A DNA stretch of 64,000 bases from Herpetospermum pedunculosum (taxonomy: Eukaryota; Streptophyta; Magnoliopsida; Cucurbitales; Cucurbitaceae). Both the position numbers and the translations under genes were made by a program. The DNA lies in contig CM051523.1 of the NCBI GenBank assembly GCA_028017165.1, forward strand, positions 67,422,555 through 67,486,554, given 5' to 3'. This document shows positions 22,436 through 35,000 of this stretch, in pieces (within the stretch, counting starts at the first letter, position 1; every line of letters starts with the position of its first letter). Under the pieces are notes generated by a model that saw nothing but the letters and a program-made list of their open reading frames with translations, was not told where the DNA came from and ran no database searches.

Positions 22436-24932
22436 CGGTTCAAGAGAAAGACATCGAAGAGGTCTAGGCGACTCACCTGCATGAGCTCATGGACCGACGA
22501 CCGAAGACCTTCCATAGGCTGCCCCAGCCCGGGCAAAGGCTTAGTCGTCTCATCTCTGACGATTTGTTGAAGGGCGCACACCGCCTCGCGCTAGGCTTCC
22601 TCTCCGCTAGAAGCAGAAGCAACGTCCCCCCACCGTTGGAACAGGGCGTCAACAACAGTAACTCCCACGACGACAGGCCACGAACTTTGGGCCTTCCCGG
22701 GAGTCGAAACAGGAAAAGGCCCAAAAGCGAGGCCCCACCCCTAGCGGCCTAGAGCTCCCGACCCCCTCTTCGGCAGGGACGGGAGAGACCCGCTTTCTCG
22801 GTCCGTCCACTGGAACCGATTTAGACTCCCTCTCACAGAATGTAAGAAGAACCTCCTCGTCCGCTGATAGCACACAAAATGAGTTATTTTTATGACTTAT
22901 TTTATGCTAGTTTAAAGGATTAAATGTGTATTTTCACGATTATATTTGATTATTTTATAGATATTGAGCATTTGGAGCAAAACGGATAATTTAGAAGATT
23001 TATGATGAAAAAGAAGCTCTTTGGATTTGAAGTCTTCTAAGTAAAGAGAAAAAGAGAATCAAGTTAAAAATCCAAGGATTAAATATGGATTTTATCATAT
23101 CTTATCTGATTTTATCCTATCATAAATTTTATCTGATTTTATCCCGATCTTATTTTGGGCACCATTTGAATAGAAAAGATATTCCTAATTTAATTTTGAA
23201 TTCTTAAATTGATTAGATTCATAATCTAATTAAAATATGAATTTCTTATTAGATTGGGAAGAATAGTCTATTATAAATAGACATATTGTCTTCATTCAAA
23301 AGAGAGCCGATTTGGAGAGTCAATCCCAATTTTGAAATTACATACTTTTTAGAGTTAGAAGAGATTTTTGGGAGCACAAAGTGGAGATTTACATGCTCGG
23401 GATCGTGGAGATTGCAGCGGAAACGTGGAATCGACATGAGTTTTATTTCTTCTTTCCCTTTTAATTTGTATTTTTGTCATGGGTTTATTTTTGAGTTTAT
23501 ATTCTGAACTTTTGAACATAATTAGCTAAACTCTGTTGACTTTGAGCCTTGATGTAATCGTTCTTTGAACCTTATTCTTCTTAATTGATAGTTGGTATTT
23601 CAATTTTATATTGGTTGTGAGAATTTTTCTGAGCTTAATGCATGTTAGGATTTGGCCATTCTTTGCATGATTTTTATATCAATAATTTGAGGTTGAGAGA
23701 CAATTATTATTGATGATCCTGAATTGTTTTCCCTGATTTATACATGAGATAGACATATCCTTTTTGGTTTTGTGACAATTATAGTTTTACGTTCTTCATA
23801 TTTGAATTGTCTGAATTGCCATAGAAATATAGGTAATTTACTTTTCAAAGACTATTGTTATTGCTCGAGAGAGAATAACAAGTTTATAGGGTAGAACTTG
23901 TCAACAATCTAGAAATTAATTAAAAAGGACTTGCAAAAGTCGAGTAGTCGCAGAAGTAAGGTCTAAGACTCGCAGAAGACAAGTGAAAAGTATCTCGAGG
24001 TTTCGCCGTGGGAATTCATCTTTTAATGAATGAAGAATTTGATAAAATAACGGTGAAGTCATTGCTCAAGTCAATTCCCTAGGACATATTTCTCCATATT
24101 GTTCTCCAAATTTTATTTTATGTTTTATTTTAATTTTGTTTTCATCATATCATTTGAATTTCATTCTCTAAATAAAATTGAGTGATAGTATTCATGGTAA
24201 TTAGGTGAACTAGAAAACCAATCCTGAGGACGATATCCGTATTTTCAATACACTATATTAAAACTTGACCCGTACACTTGCGGTATTTTATTGCACTAAA
24301 AATGCACAACATCTGCTAGAAGACGGGTCAACCGACGCCTCTTGAGCGGACGATTGGATGAAGTTCACAGCTCCTCTCCGGTCGACCGATGGCTCTTGAG
24401 GACGATTGGACGAATCTGACCGCTTCCTTCCGGCCTCCAACGCCGTTGGCCCCAAAGGAGCGACCATCATATAAGGAGAAGGCGAAAGGGGATCCATATC
24501 CCTCCGCACCGCCTCTCCCGACGGATGAACGCCCCCCTCTACCTGCGTAGGAGAGCGGTTCGCTGAAAGCCTCCAAGACGTAGATGCGGCCGAGAGCTCA
24601 ACCTCCTGCTATACCTCCTCCGCTAACAAGATAACCCTCTTCGTCTCCCGACGAGCGTGGCTTGATGAAGACCCTCAAAGAACATGCGCAGTCGGGCTTC
24701 TGACTCCCCTTCTCGTCACCCAATGCGCAACCTCTTCAGATTCGGTGTCGCAAGGGCAGAAACCATCTCCCTCGACCTCTCGAATGGCCGCCTCGTGTAA
24801 AGCAATTTCAAGGTCTGGACCAACTGGGGGCCGGGCGAGGTAACACTCCAACTCATTTCCTGGCAGCGAAAGAGAGAGTTGGTACACCAGCCCTGCCCGA
24901 ACCAAATTCTCCTCACTACTGACGAGGTCAAA
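22436..24932 (-). pseudogene. Distal, broken part of the antisense ORF
   Basis: Left of the nested LTR at 24933 the minus strand continues with coding-like sequence ('SSEENLVRAGLVYQLSLSLPG', 24675-24932) that would follow the intact N-terminal part at 26217-26964. It then meets a stop, and beyond the second nested LTR (22865-24311) continues as further open fragments to about 22436. GC content and codon-like structure contrast with the AT-rich host. Only the segment next to 24932 clearly looks like a continuation; the rest is inferred. Confidence 0.5.
22865..24311 (+). mobile_element. Nested solo LTR A (gypsy, Tat/Athila-like)
   Basis: Starts TGATAGCACACAAAATG, ends AAAATGCACAACA, 1,447 bp, flanked by TCCGC (22860-22864) and TCTGC (24312-24316), a 4/5 duplication. 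TATAAATA at 23272-23279. The 3' part has 'GACCCGTACACTTGCGG', common to Tat/Athila-type LTR ends. No ORF. Confidence 0.75.
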
Positions 24933-26216
24933 TGATAGCTCTATTTTGGAGCTATATTTCAGTCCATAACTCTAGCTAAAAGCCGTGTTTAAATGTGTAA
25001 TTTGCCTTGTTTTTAGGTGATTCGCGACAAAGAGCTCGTGGTGTCCGTTGGACGTGTTTCGAGGCTAAGGAAGTTATTTTAGAGCTTCGAGAATGCATCG
25101 GGACAAAGAGAGCTTCAAGCATGAAGAAATGGCAAAAAGTTGTCATCCAAAGGCAAATTTTAGCCCCCAAACTCGAGAGCTAGCGTTGAGCAGTCAGCGT
25201 CGAGACGCTGCTCAACGCTACCTCAGGCTCGCGACACTTGCCCGAAGCGTCTCGACGCTCCGAAGAGGCGCGCTGGATTTTTTAGGTCGCAGCGTCGCGA
25301 CGCTGTCCCAACGTCTCGACGCTCCGACGGGTTATAAAACCCATTTTACCGATTTTAGGTCATCTTTCTCTTGGTTTTCTTTCCATTTTCCGCCATTGTA
25401 GCTAGTTGTTGGAGCTTTTCTTCCCCCCTTTGTTGCTGTATGAACTCCAAGGCCTCCATGGGAGCTTGGATTCATCTAATCTCCATGGAAGGCTAAGGTA
25501 AGGTGTAGATTTGGGGAATTTTAGTAGGGAATTCGTATTTGGTTGTAATAGCTTGAGAATTCGTGTTTAATGCTTATCTTGGACTGATTTTTGGTTGAGT
25601 AATCTATTTCTTCTTTGCATATTCCATGAGTAGGTTTGATTTTTAGGAGTAGACGACCTCACTTTCAAGCATGCTCTATTGTTAATAGGTTAGTGAAGTG
25701 ATTGCCTCTCCTAATCACCAAAGTAACAAAGGATTCGTCCCTAAGAAGTAGATGAATCGATGTATCGGTTTAGGCTATACAAGTCGAATGGTCGTCATAA
25801 TATGCTAGTTACTGTTTTGGTTAATTTAGACTTGATCTCTCTAGATTAATTAATAGCATCGTTTGGTTAGAATTGACACCTTTAACCAATTTCCATGTGG
25901 CCGGTTACTTCGGTAATTGTTTATGTACTTAATTGAATTCTGTCCTTGTATGAGAAATTCCATGATTGTGTTTACATCCAATTGCGATTCCCGAACTCCC
26001 CAAATCTAGCACGTTTAACTCTTTGATTTATTTCTCCGTTAGCGCACTTTTCCATTATTTTGCATGAACAAAAGCCCACAATTTGTGACAGTTAATCAAT
26101 CAATCAATTTTCAATTCGAGCATTTAATTTCATCTTGACACGCTCCCTGTGGATCGATTCCGTTGCCGCTAGCTGCAAAACTAAGAAAAATTGGACTTAT
26201 AAATTTCATTTTGGCA
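24933..26216 (+). mobile_element. Nested LTR B (gypsy, Tat/Athila-like)
   Basis: Starts TGATAGCTCTATTTTGGAGC. A second copy starts at 63712 (TGATAACTCCATTTTGGAGC). It has a TTATAAAA box near 25332 and CTCCCTGTGGATCGATTCC near 26142, as expected in this type of LTR. It interrupts the antisense ORF. The right end lies between 26208 and 26216; no clean target duplication was found. At 25190-25330 there is a cluster of GCGTCGAGACGC palindromes. Confidence 0.7.
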
Positions 26217-26964
26217 AGCCTCGACAGCTTGAGAAATTGGGACACACCATAAAGTGTTCAACACCAGCAAACGTCCTCCGGAGCAAAGGCACTTTCTGGA
26301 TACGCCGACACACACCAGCAGAAAGAAGTGAGTATGGACGAACCTTAAAATAAAGAAAAACGGAACAGAGAAAAAACTCACCTAGATCCCCGAACTTAGT
26401 CGGGACTTCACAGATCGGGATCTCCTCATGACCCGTAGCAAGCCAGTCCACGGAGGCAAAGAACCACTGTTCCCGCCACATTTTCACAGATGAAGGATTC
26501 TCCACGAACTTCCTCCACGCCGATTTTGCTGCCATAAAGAAATGGGTGGGGAACAACGACACAGACTTTAGCGTGTGGGTATGCAGCAGCTGCTCAACCG
26601 TTACCTCGGTACCGTTCCCGTACCTCTGCCACAGAACACATAAGCCGGACAAGCACGACCACCCATTCGGTGCTAACTGCGCAGGCGCAAGGCCCACCTC
26701 CTTGAAAAAGAGTTGCGCCACCGGAGCAAGGGGAAGACATAATCCCCGCGGAAACATGTTCCAGTAGAGACCAACACACCCAGGCGACGATGCTTCAATC
26801 GTTTCTCCCGGTTCAGGCAGTCTCAGTTCGACTCCAGATAGGATGTTGTATCGATTTCGAAGCATCCGCAGGTCTTCGATCGTTAGGCCCCGTGACTTCT
26901 CAGACGCATGAGTACCCGCAACACCACTACGGGAGCCGGTCGGAGTAGATCCACCTCGAGCCAT
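26217..26964 (-). pseudogene. Antisense extra ORF of the TGTTACGGGC element ('putative gypsy type transposon'-like), N-terminal part
   Basis: About 250 codons open on the strand opposite to the element. It starts MARGGSTPTGSRSGV; the in-frame Met 24 codons upstream (27036) is less likely because the 63-kb copy also starts MARGGS. It contains 'LPEPGETIEA', 'SPGCVGLYWNMFPRGLCLPL', 'LAPNGWSCLSGL' and 'WFFASVDWL', features I associate with the PF04195-type 'putative gypsy type transposon' proteins. Antisense extra ORFs before the 3' LTR are known from Tat-lineage Ty3/gypsy elements. Function is unknown. It is cut by LTR B, so the full protein cannot be made. The copy at 63464-63711 shows the ORF is a family feature. 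Confidence 0.7.
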
Positions 26965-28066
26965 AAGCAAAAGCAGCGCGGGTGGGAATAACTGAAGAAG
27001 AAAGTCAGAGAGGAAGTTTGGGAGACCCTCTTTCACCTCTTCCGACTTTAAACCCTAGAGTAGGTCAGATCTAGGTCGAGCGATCGAAATCAACGACCTA
27101 GATCTCACCTAGGGCAAGCGAAAGGGTTACACCCCGGAATGGGTGGCAAGTCATCAGAGCCGCCTTGCCTCCCCATAGTCATGGCGACGCGTGGCCTCCA
27201 TCAAACGGCTCTCCCGCTCACAGCGGGCGACGTGTCGGCTTCCCCCAAATTGCCTCGGTATCTCGCACCGAATCAGACCAACGAGAAGGCCCACAGTCGA
27301 CGGACCTACCCACTGGTGGGGCCAATGTTACGGGCTACCTCAGCCTACGGTCAACCGCTGACGTCACGGCTCGCTTCCCCAGGAAGTCGAGGCCATGACA
27401 CCAGCATCAGATATTCGATTTTACGGGTTACCTCAGCCTGAGGTCAATCGCTGAAGTCACGACTCGCTTCCCTAGGAAGTCGAGGCCACGACACCAGCAT
27501 CAGATATTCCAATCACTTGGGGCCTACCCCAGGACTCCGAGGGTCCGAGCCTATCCGACCACCCGAGGATCCGTTGTTGCCAGGATGTCTCTCGATCAGT
27601 GTGACGAAGGATGGCTGACAAGACATTTCTGACTCACCTGACGAGATGACGGTACAACAACGCCCCCAACTCTCTCGAAAATTGGGGGACGACGACTGCC
27701 ATCATGACAAGGAGTATGGGTAGACCCCGGTCGGTCCACACCTTCCTGTCTCGGTTCGAGGGCCTTCGTGATGACGGGCGGACATAACCAACAGGGGAAA
27801 CCCCCTTTACACTGCCTATAAAGACCCCTCACATCAGGGACGGGGGAGGTAACGTAATACTGCTTAACTCTACGCGACACTTACACACTCAATCTCCTAC
27901 TTATGCTCAGTACACCATCTGACTTAAGCATCGGAGCTTCGTGGGCCTATCCCCACACCGGTGCAAGTTCATCTGCTTCCCTTGTGCAGGTACTCTCCGA
28001 CTTCGGCGACGGCACCCCGTGGCAGAGCTCACAGGAGAAAGGGAGGTCCAAAATCTTGCTCCAACA

Positions 28067-28911
28067 AACTCTACTCATTGTTTTTGAGCTACTTAAAATA
28101 AATATCATAAGAAGATAGTTGGAACATCTGTAGTGATAAATGTGTGGATTAGTATTGTTCTTCCTCCAACCTCTAAATTACTCCAGACGAATTACGTAAC
28201 CAAGTTAGTTGAATTGAAATGGTACGTGAACATACAATTTCTTTTTTATTAATTCTCTTTGGACGACTCTTTACACATTACCTTCCTATCAAATTCCCAA
28301 TATATATTGGGATATATGCATGTACCTTCCAATATATAATTGTTCTTACTAGACTTCTCCTTTCAACTTTTCATTGTTTAATTTATGATTAAAGTTGTAA
28401 TATTAATTATAAACCTTTTTTAACACAAGTATAAAAATATAAAGTATTTGCTTATTTTTCCGAATATTATATATAATTCTTAATTTATTATTCTAATCAA
28501 CTACTTAATATACTAACTCAACCATTTAAAAGATATCATATATCATCTATCAAAATGTTAGAAATATCATATATTATCCGAGCAGACGCGCACTTTGACT
28601 ATTCTCACGATAGATTATCTGACTTTTTAATATTTAATATTTGACTGTTAAGAAAATCTGTAAAAAATTAATTTTTAAATAGATGTCGTATTCAACTCAT
28701 TTACACCCAGGCTTTGATTTGATTTCTAGATATATTGGACAAGAAATTTCTGTATGATCATCCTTCCCAACAGCTTGAATTGAGGGATCCGAATGGGCCA
28801 ACTTTCATTTAAATTTTTTTAATAACAGAGAACAAATCATAATTAATTAAAGTTGACTATTCAAAGTAGGGCCTCAAAATGTTAATTTAATTATCTGGGA
28901 TGCCTAGAGCC
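28067..28911. other. Upstream region of nitrate reductase
   Basis: AT-rich DNA between the retroelement and the gene's TATA box, about 845 bp. No second gene. Individual regulatory sites cannot be assigned with confidence. Confidence 0.6.
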
Positions 28912-28919
28912 CTATATAA
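28912..28919 (+). promoter_or_regulatory. TATA box of nitrate reductase
   Basis: CTATATAA lies 108 bp before the start codon, giving an expected transcription start near 28945 and a leader of about 80 bases. Confidence 0.7.
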
Positions 28920-29026
28920 ACCTCGTTCATCTACTCCAAATTACGCACTCAGATCTTCATATTCACTTGCTTACAAATACAAACAAAACGTCAGCAAAAC
29001 CCCAAATTCTTAGTTTCTCCAAAATA

Positions 29027-32000
29027 ATGGCGGCTGCTGTTAATCACAAATCCCTCGACCTTGAACCGGCCTCCAATGGAAACTTTCCGGTTCAACGCTG
29101 CAACTCATTCCGGTCCAGTAGTTTCAAATTCAAGCGCCATGCCGAGAAAAGTCTCAGTGTTGACGATGAAGATTCATCTTTTGATCGCGAGGATGAGAAT
29201 AATGATTACTTTCGGGAATTGATTCGAAAGGGCAAAGAGGAAATCGAGCCGTCGATTCTTGATCCGAGGGACGAGGGGACGGCGGACAGTGGGATCATGA
29301 GAAATCCTTGCATGCCCCGTCTTACCGGAAAACACCCCTTCAACTCGGAGCCGCCGTTGGACCGTCTAATGCACCACGGCTTCATCACGCCGGCTCCACT
29401 TCACTATGTTCGCAACCACGGTCCGGTCCCAAAGGCTGACTGGTCTAGTTGGACGATCGACGTCAGTGGACTCGTCCAAAACCCGACATCCTTCACGATA
29501 GACCAGCTTATCAATGACTTCAGGTTGTTAAATCACAACTAAACACAATTCAGGATTTGTTTAATAATGACTTTTGGTTTTTAGAAATTAAAGTTATGAG
29601 TATTTAAAAATTTGTTTTTATTTAGTAAATATGAAAAATTGGTAAAAAAAATTGTAAAAACCAAACACATTTTTTAAAAAACCAAATGATTATAAAATGA
29701 CCTCAGTTTTCTATTTTAAAAAATTATGCTAGTTTCTTTTTGCAATTTCTGAATTTAAATTAATTTTTGTTAGTTTCTAGTTTTTTAAATTTATGCATAT
29801 TTCTTTGTAATTTTTTTCTTCTTCTCCATTTTCTTTAGTGTTTCCATTTCTATTTGATTTAATAAATAAACAGATTTCACTAAATTTTTTGAGAAACTTC
29901 CACTAACTTAAGAAAAACTATTTTTTATTTTTCTTTTTAGTTATTAAAATTAGGCTTACATTTTGAAAACATATTTAAAAAAGGGAGATTGTTGTAGATG
30001 CTAGACTAAAATAATTAAAAATATAGCAATTTTTTAAATTTTTTTATTCTTGTATTACCCTTATTTAATAGGAAGAATGAAAAAAAATAGGTTCTCTTCA
30101 ATTCAACGTTTGCTTTACATTGAGGTGTATGTTAGGCTTGCATTGAAGTGTCATGTTAGGATTTAGGGTCTGAGATTTAAAGATTTTAATATTGATTTTG
30201 GGATGTTTGAACTTTTTGATCTTTTACATGGGTCAGATTTTTTTTTTTTTTTTTCTTTTTTTTTGCGCTATATTTACAAAATGTTTTACGATTTACTATA
30301 ATTGGAAATAGTTTGGACAAGATTACTATCCATGCAATAACCCTTTCAAAAATTAGATATATGACAAAATAAAGAAACACAAGACTGGAAGCAAATGTTT
30401 TCAAAATAAAAAATTCAAAACAAAATAATAACTACAATTATTTGAGATAAAATGACATAAAAACATTTGTATACACAAATTTAACGACTTAAAATTGTTA
30501 TATTGAATTATTTATTCATATTCTTAATACAGATCTATCGAGTTTCCGGTCACTATCATGTGCTCTGGCAATCGTCGAAAGGAGCAAAACATGGTGAAAC
30601 AAACAATCGGATTCCATTGGGGGCCAGCCGTGACCTCCACCTCACTGTGGCGCGGCGTGCCATTACGCGAAGTACTGAAACGATGCGGCATCTTCAGCCG
30701 TCAAATGGGAGCTTTATACATATGGATGGAAGGCGCCGACGACCTCCCCGGTGGCGGCGGCTGCAGCTACGGCACCAGCATTAGGAGAGAAATGGCAATG
30801 GACCCATCAAGAGACATTATTATAGCTTACATGCAAAACGGCGACCCTATTCCGCCGGACCATGGTTTTCCGGTGAGGATGATCGTACCGGGGTTCACCG
30901 GTGGCCGCATGGTCAAGTGGCTCAAGCGAATCATTGTCACCAATAGAGAATCCGACAATTATTATCATTTTATGGACAACCGTGTTCTTCCATCACATGT
31001 GGATTCTGAATTGGCACACGCGGAAGGTAAACAATTAATTATTTTAAATTTTAAATCTCCAAAATTTGTTTCATTTTTGTCTTCAAATTTATTTGGGTTT
31101 ATAAATTTTCTAATTTTTTCACTTTAATTCCTAAACCTTATATTATTTTAGGTTGGTGGTACAAACCAGAGTATGTAGTCTACGAGATGAACATAAACTC
31201 TGTGATAACGACGCCGTCACACGACGAGACGTTGTCGATCAATTCACATACGACCCAATCGACATACACGTTGAGGGGCTACGCATATTCCGGTGAGCCT
31301 TAATTTAATGTCCACGTGAGATTAATTAAATAAAGAGTAAAACTTACATGTGGGCTACAACGCTATCTTTTGCAGCCTAGTCACACCTGATTAGTCAAGT
31401 TTTATGTTATTTTTTTTAATTCAAAAATCATGGTTTCACCCGTTCAACGTTTTTTTTCTTTCGTTTTTTTTTTTCGATTTTGCTCTTCTCTCTTCAATTT
31501 TCTCCAATATCTTTTTTTTTTTGTCCATGATTTGAAAAATGTTTACTAAGATTTGACAGTAGCAAATCATCCATAAAAAAGAGATCATATGACAATTTCT
31601 AATAATAATATCTATTACTTCACACATTGCATTGTCCAACATGACATTTTTTAATAAAATTCCTCTTTCCTCTTTTTATCTAATTTCTTTGCTCATTTCA
31701 AATTTTCAACTCAATTTCACTTCATTTATCATAAATAAATAATTAACTATTACCTTTCTAAAATTCTGTCAATTTTCACTATGCTAGTAGGCATGCAGAT
31801 CTAAATCAATTAAATAATAAAGATCTTATTTCCACATTTTGATTTTCAAAAATTAAGTTCGTTAAAGAACTTTTTATACAATAAAAATATTTTGAAATCA
31901 CAAAATGAAAAATGTATATAAAGAATTTTTTTTTAGTTTTGTATTAATGAAAAAGTTTACTAAGATTTGACAGTAGCAAATCATCCATAAAAAAAGATAT

Positions 32001-35000
32001 TAGAGAAGAGGGAAGACATGACAAAATCGAAAATTGAAAGTCATGGAAAAGAAGAAAAAACGAAAAAAAAAGAAAAGATAGTTGATTTAAAAAAAATAAG
32101 GTAAAACTTAGTCAATCAAACTCTAACACGTGGTTTGGCTGCAAAAGATAGTTGTATTCCAACATGCAACTAAGTTTTACTCTTAAATAAATTTGTAGTG
32201 ATTTTGATAAGTAATTATGGTAAATAAGGTGGTGGGAAGAAAGTGACACGTGTACAGGTGACGTTGGACGATGGGGAGACGTGGCAAATATGTAATTTGG
32301 AGTACAATGAGAAGCCGAACAAGTATGGGAAATATTGGTGCTGGATTTTCTGGTCGGTGGAGGTTGAAATTGTGGAGCTGTTTGGCGCCAAGGAGATTGC
32401 TGTCCGAGCATGGGATGAGACCAACAACACACAACCAGAAAACCTCAATTGGAATCTAATGGTAAGTTTCAAACAATCTTAAAAAATCTATGACTTCTCC
32501 AAATATGGACATAAAATAATAAACATTTAACTAAATCATAAAAAACCTTTATTATACTAAATCATAAAAAACCTGAGACGTACCACTACCAGCTCCCTTT
32601 CCTTCCATATTATATATTATCATCAACTTCCCTATATTTTATTTCATATTTTACATAAATAATTACCTATATTTTACATAAACTTGCCTATATTTTATTT
32701 CATTTATTTATTATTAACCCAAAAAATCAATTTATATTTCTAAACTTTCAATATGTATCGAATAAAAGCTCGAACTAATAACTGTATCCATTTAAACTCT
32801 AAACGTTTGTAAATGAATCAAATTTAGACTATCTGCTAGCTCTTTTATAACTATTTTCACTTGATTCATTTAAATGTGAGCTCACAATCACCTAAATAAT
32901 ATAAAATCATTATTCTCTCGAAGTCCGGTCAAAATTCTAAATAGTAAAAAAATGATCGCAAAATTATTCCTAAATAAAGTAGAGAAAAATAGAGGAATAC
33001 TAGAAGATGAAAAACCACTCATATTAATGAAAAATTGTTATTATCTATTTGATTCAAGCATTTCTCTCTTATTTTATGGTAATTCTTGAATTTAATGAAG
33101 TTTTATACACGTGTGAAAGTTGTGTATATTAATGATTTTAAAATAAAATTCTAACAAAGAGTTTAAATTGGTTTATTTATGAAAATTTGAAATTTTAATT
33201 TGGATATAATTATTAGTTTGAAGTTTTAAGTGATACATAACACTCCCAAAGTTTATGTGCATAAATTGATTTTTTAATAAGTAACCTCCAAATCCATATG
33301 ATTTATAATATCATTCTCTATAATATTAACATGGCTTACAGAATCAGATAAAGAAAGAAAAGAAATCTTAAAAACTCCTTTACGATTTTTTTTATTATTA
33401 AAATGCATGATGAAACTCGAGAAATTAATTAATTAAAAACATAGATTTATTCTGTAAGAATAGATGTAGACTAAAATGATTGTAGATTTGTCGTGTGATA
33501 AAATATTTTAGAATATCACATTGATATATTTATCAATAATACAAAAATAAACGGGCTGGTTACATAAATCAGATAAAAAATAATGACAAATATAATCAAA
33601 TTTAAAACATTTTGTAAATATGGCAAAAAAATCAGTGACTATCATGGATAGATTGCTATCGCTGATATATGACTATCACTAATAAACTACTATTAGTGAT
33701 AGTCACTGACAAAATTCTATAAAAAAAACTGAAGTGATAGACTATTATCAAAGATAAACTACTATCAGTACTATCGGATAGACTAGAAATTGTCATATTT
33801 GCATATTTTTTTAAAAGTTGCTATATTTTTAATTATTTTAGTTTAAATTGACATCGGTTACAATTTCATAAAATAAACCGTATACCTATGATATAATGTT
33901 ATAATTTATTTAAAAAAATATCATTTATCAATAATTCAAAAACAATATATTAGTGATATATTATTATTATTTTACAAAAATGGTACATAAATGATAATAT
34001 GAATGAATGTGAATGTAACAAAAAAAAATCGGTATATGGGTACTAAAAAAACAAAAATCGGTATATGTTTATATACTAGGAAAAAATTATCATATTTACA
34101 AGATAATATATTTTTTTTTTTGGTAACAAAATTATAAATATCACAAGTGAATTTTTTTGTTCTTCAAAAGTATTTATTAATTAATGCAAATTTATGTTAA
34201 TTGAATTTAATCGATTTGAAAAGTTACTTTTGCCACCCATATTGGTCTGATTGTCCTTAAAACATTTTCATGCAGGGTATGATGAACAACTCATGGTACC
34301 GACTAAAGGTAAACATATGCAAACCCCAAAAGGGAGAAATCGGAATCATATTCCGCCACCCAACTCTCGCCGGCAACCAGTCCGGCGGCTGGAAGGAAAA
34401 GGACAAAAATATCCCCACCGACTCACCTTCCAAACCCACAAACAACATTACTAACACCACCTCCAAAACCTTCTCCATGTCCGAAGTCAAAACCCACAAC
34501 ACGCCGGAATCCGCTTGGATCGTCGTCCACGGCCACGTCTACGACTGCACGCCTTTCCTGAAAGGCCACCCCGGCGGCGCCGACAGCATCCTCATCAACG
34601 CCGGCACCGACTGCACGGAAGAGTTCGACGCCATCCACTCCGACAAAGCCATAAAAATGCTCCAAGACTACAAAATCGGCGAGTTGTTGATCCAAAACGA
34701 CAAGGAAATAACGTCATCATCCACACGTACTCAACACGTGGCGCTGGTCCCACGAGAGAAAATTCCGGTGAAATTGATATCGAAGATTTCAATCTCTCAC
34801 AACACGAGAATTCTCAGATTCGGTCTGTCGTTAAAAGATCAAGCTTTGGGACTTCCCGTCGGAAAGCATATATTTTTATGCGCTACGATCGACGGGAAGC
34901 TCTGCATGAGAGCCTACACGCCGTCGAGCGCCGTCGACGAGGTGGGATACTTTGACTTGGTCGTTAAAATCTACTTCAAGAACGTCCATCCCGATTACCC

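Larger units (their letters stand above)
21712..28066 (+). mobile_element. Complete TGTTACGGGC-family LTR retroelement, non-autonomous, with nested LTRs
   Basis: Both ends start TGTTACGGGCTA, the right end is GCTCCAACA, and an exact 5-bp duplication AACTC flanks it (21707-21711 and 28067-28071). Left LTR is 21712 to about 22435 (its last ~20 bp replaced), right LTR 27326-28066. In both LTRs the first ~90 bp are tandemly duplicated. TATA boxes at 22203-22210 and 27817-27823 put the element on the plus strand. Immediately left of the right LTR is GGTGGGGCCAA, a likely polypurine-type tract. After removing two nested LTRs the internal region is only about 2.2 kb, without gag or pol, but with a long ORF in antisense. 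Confidence 0.85.
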
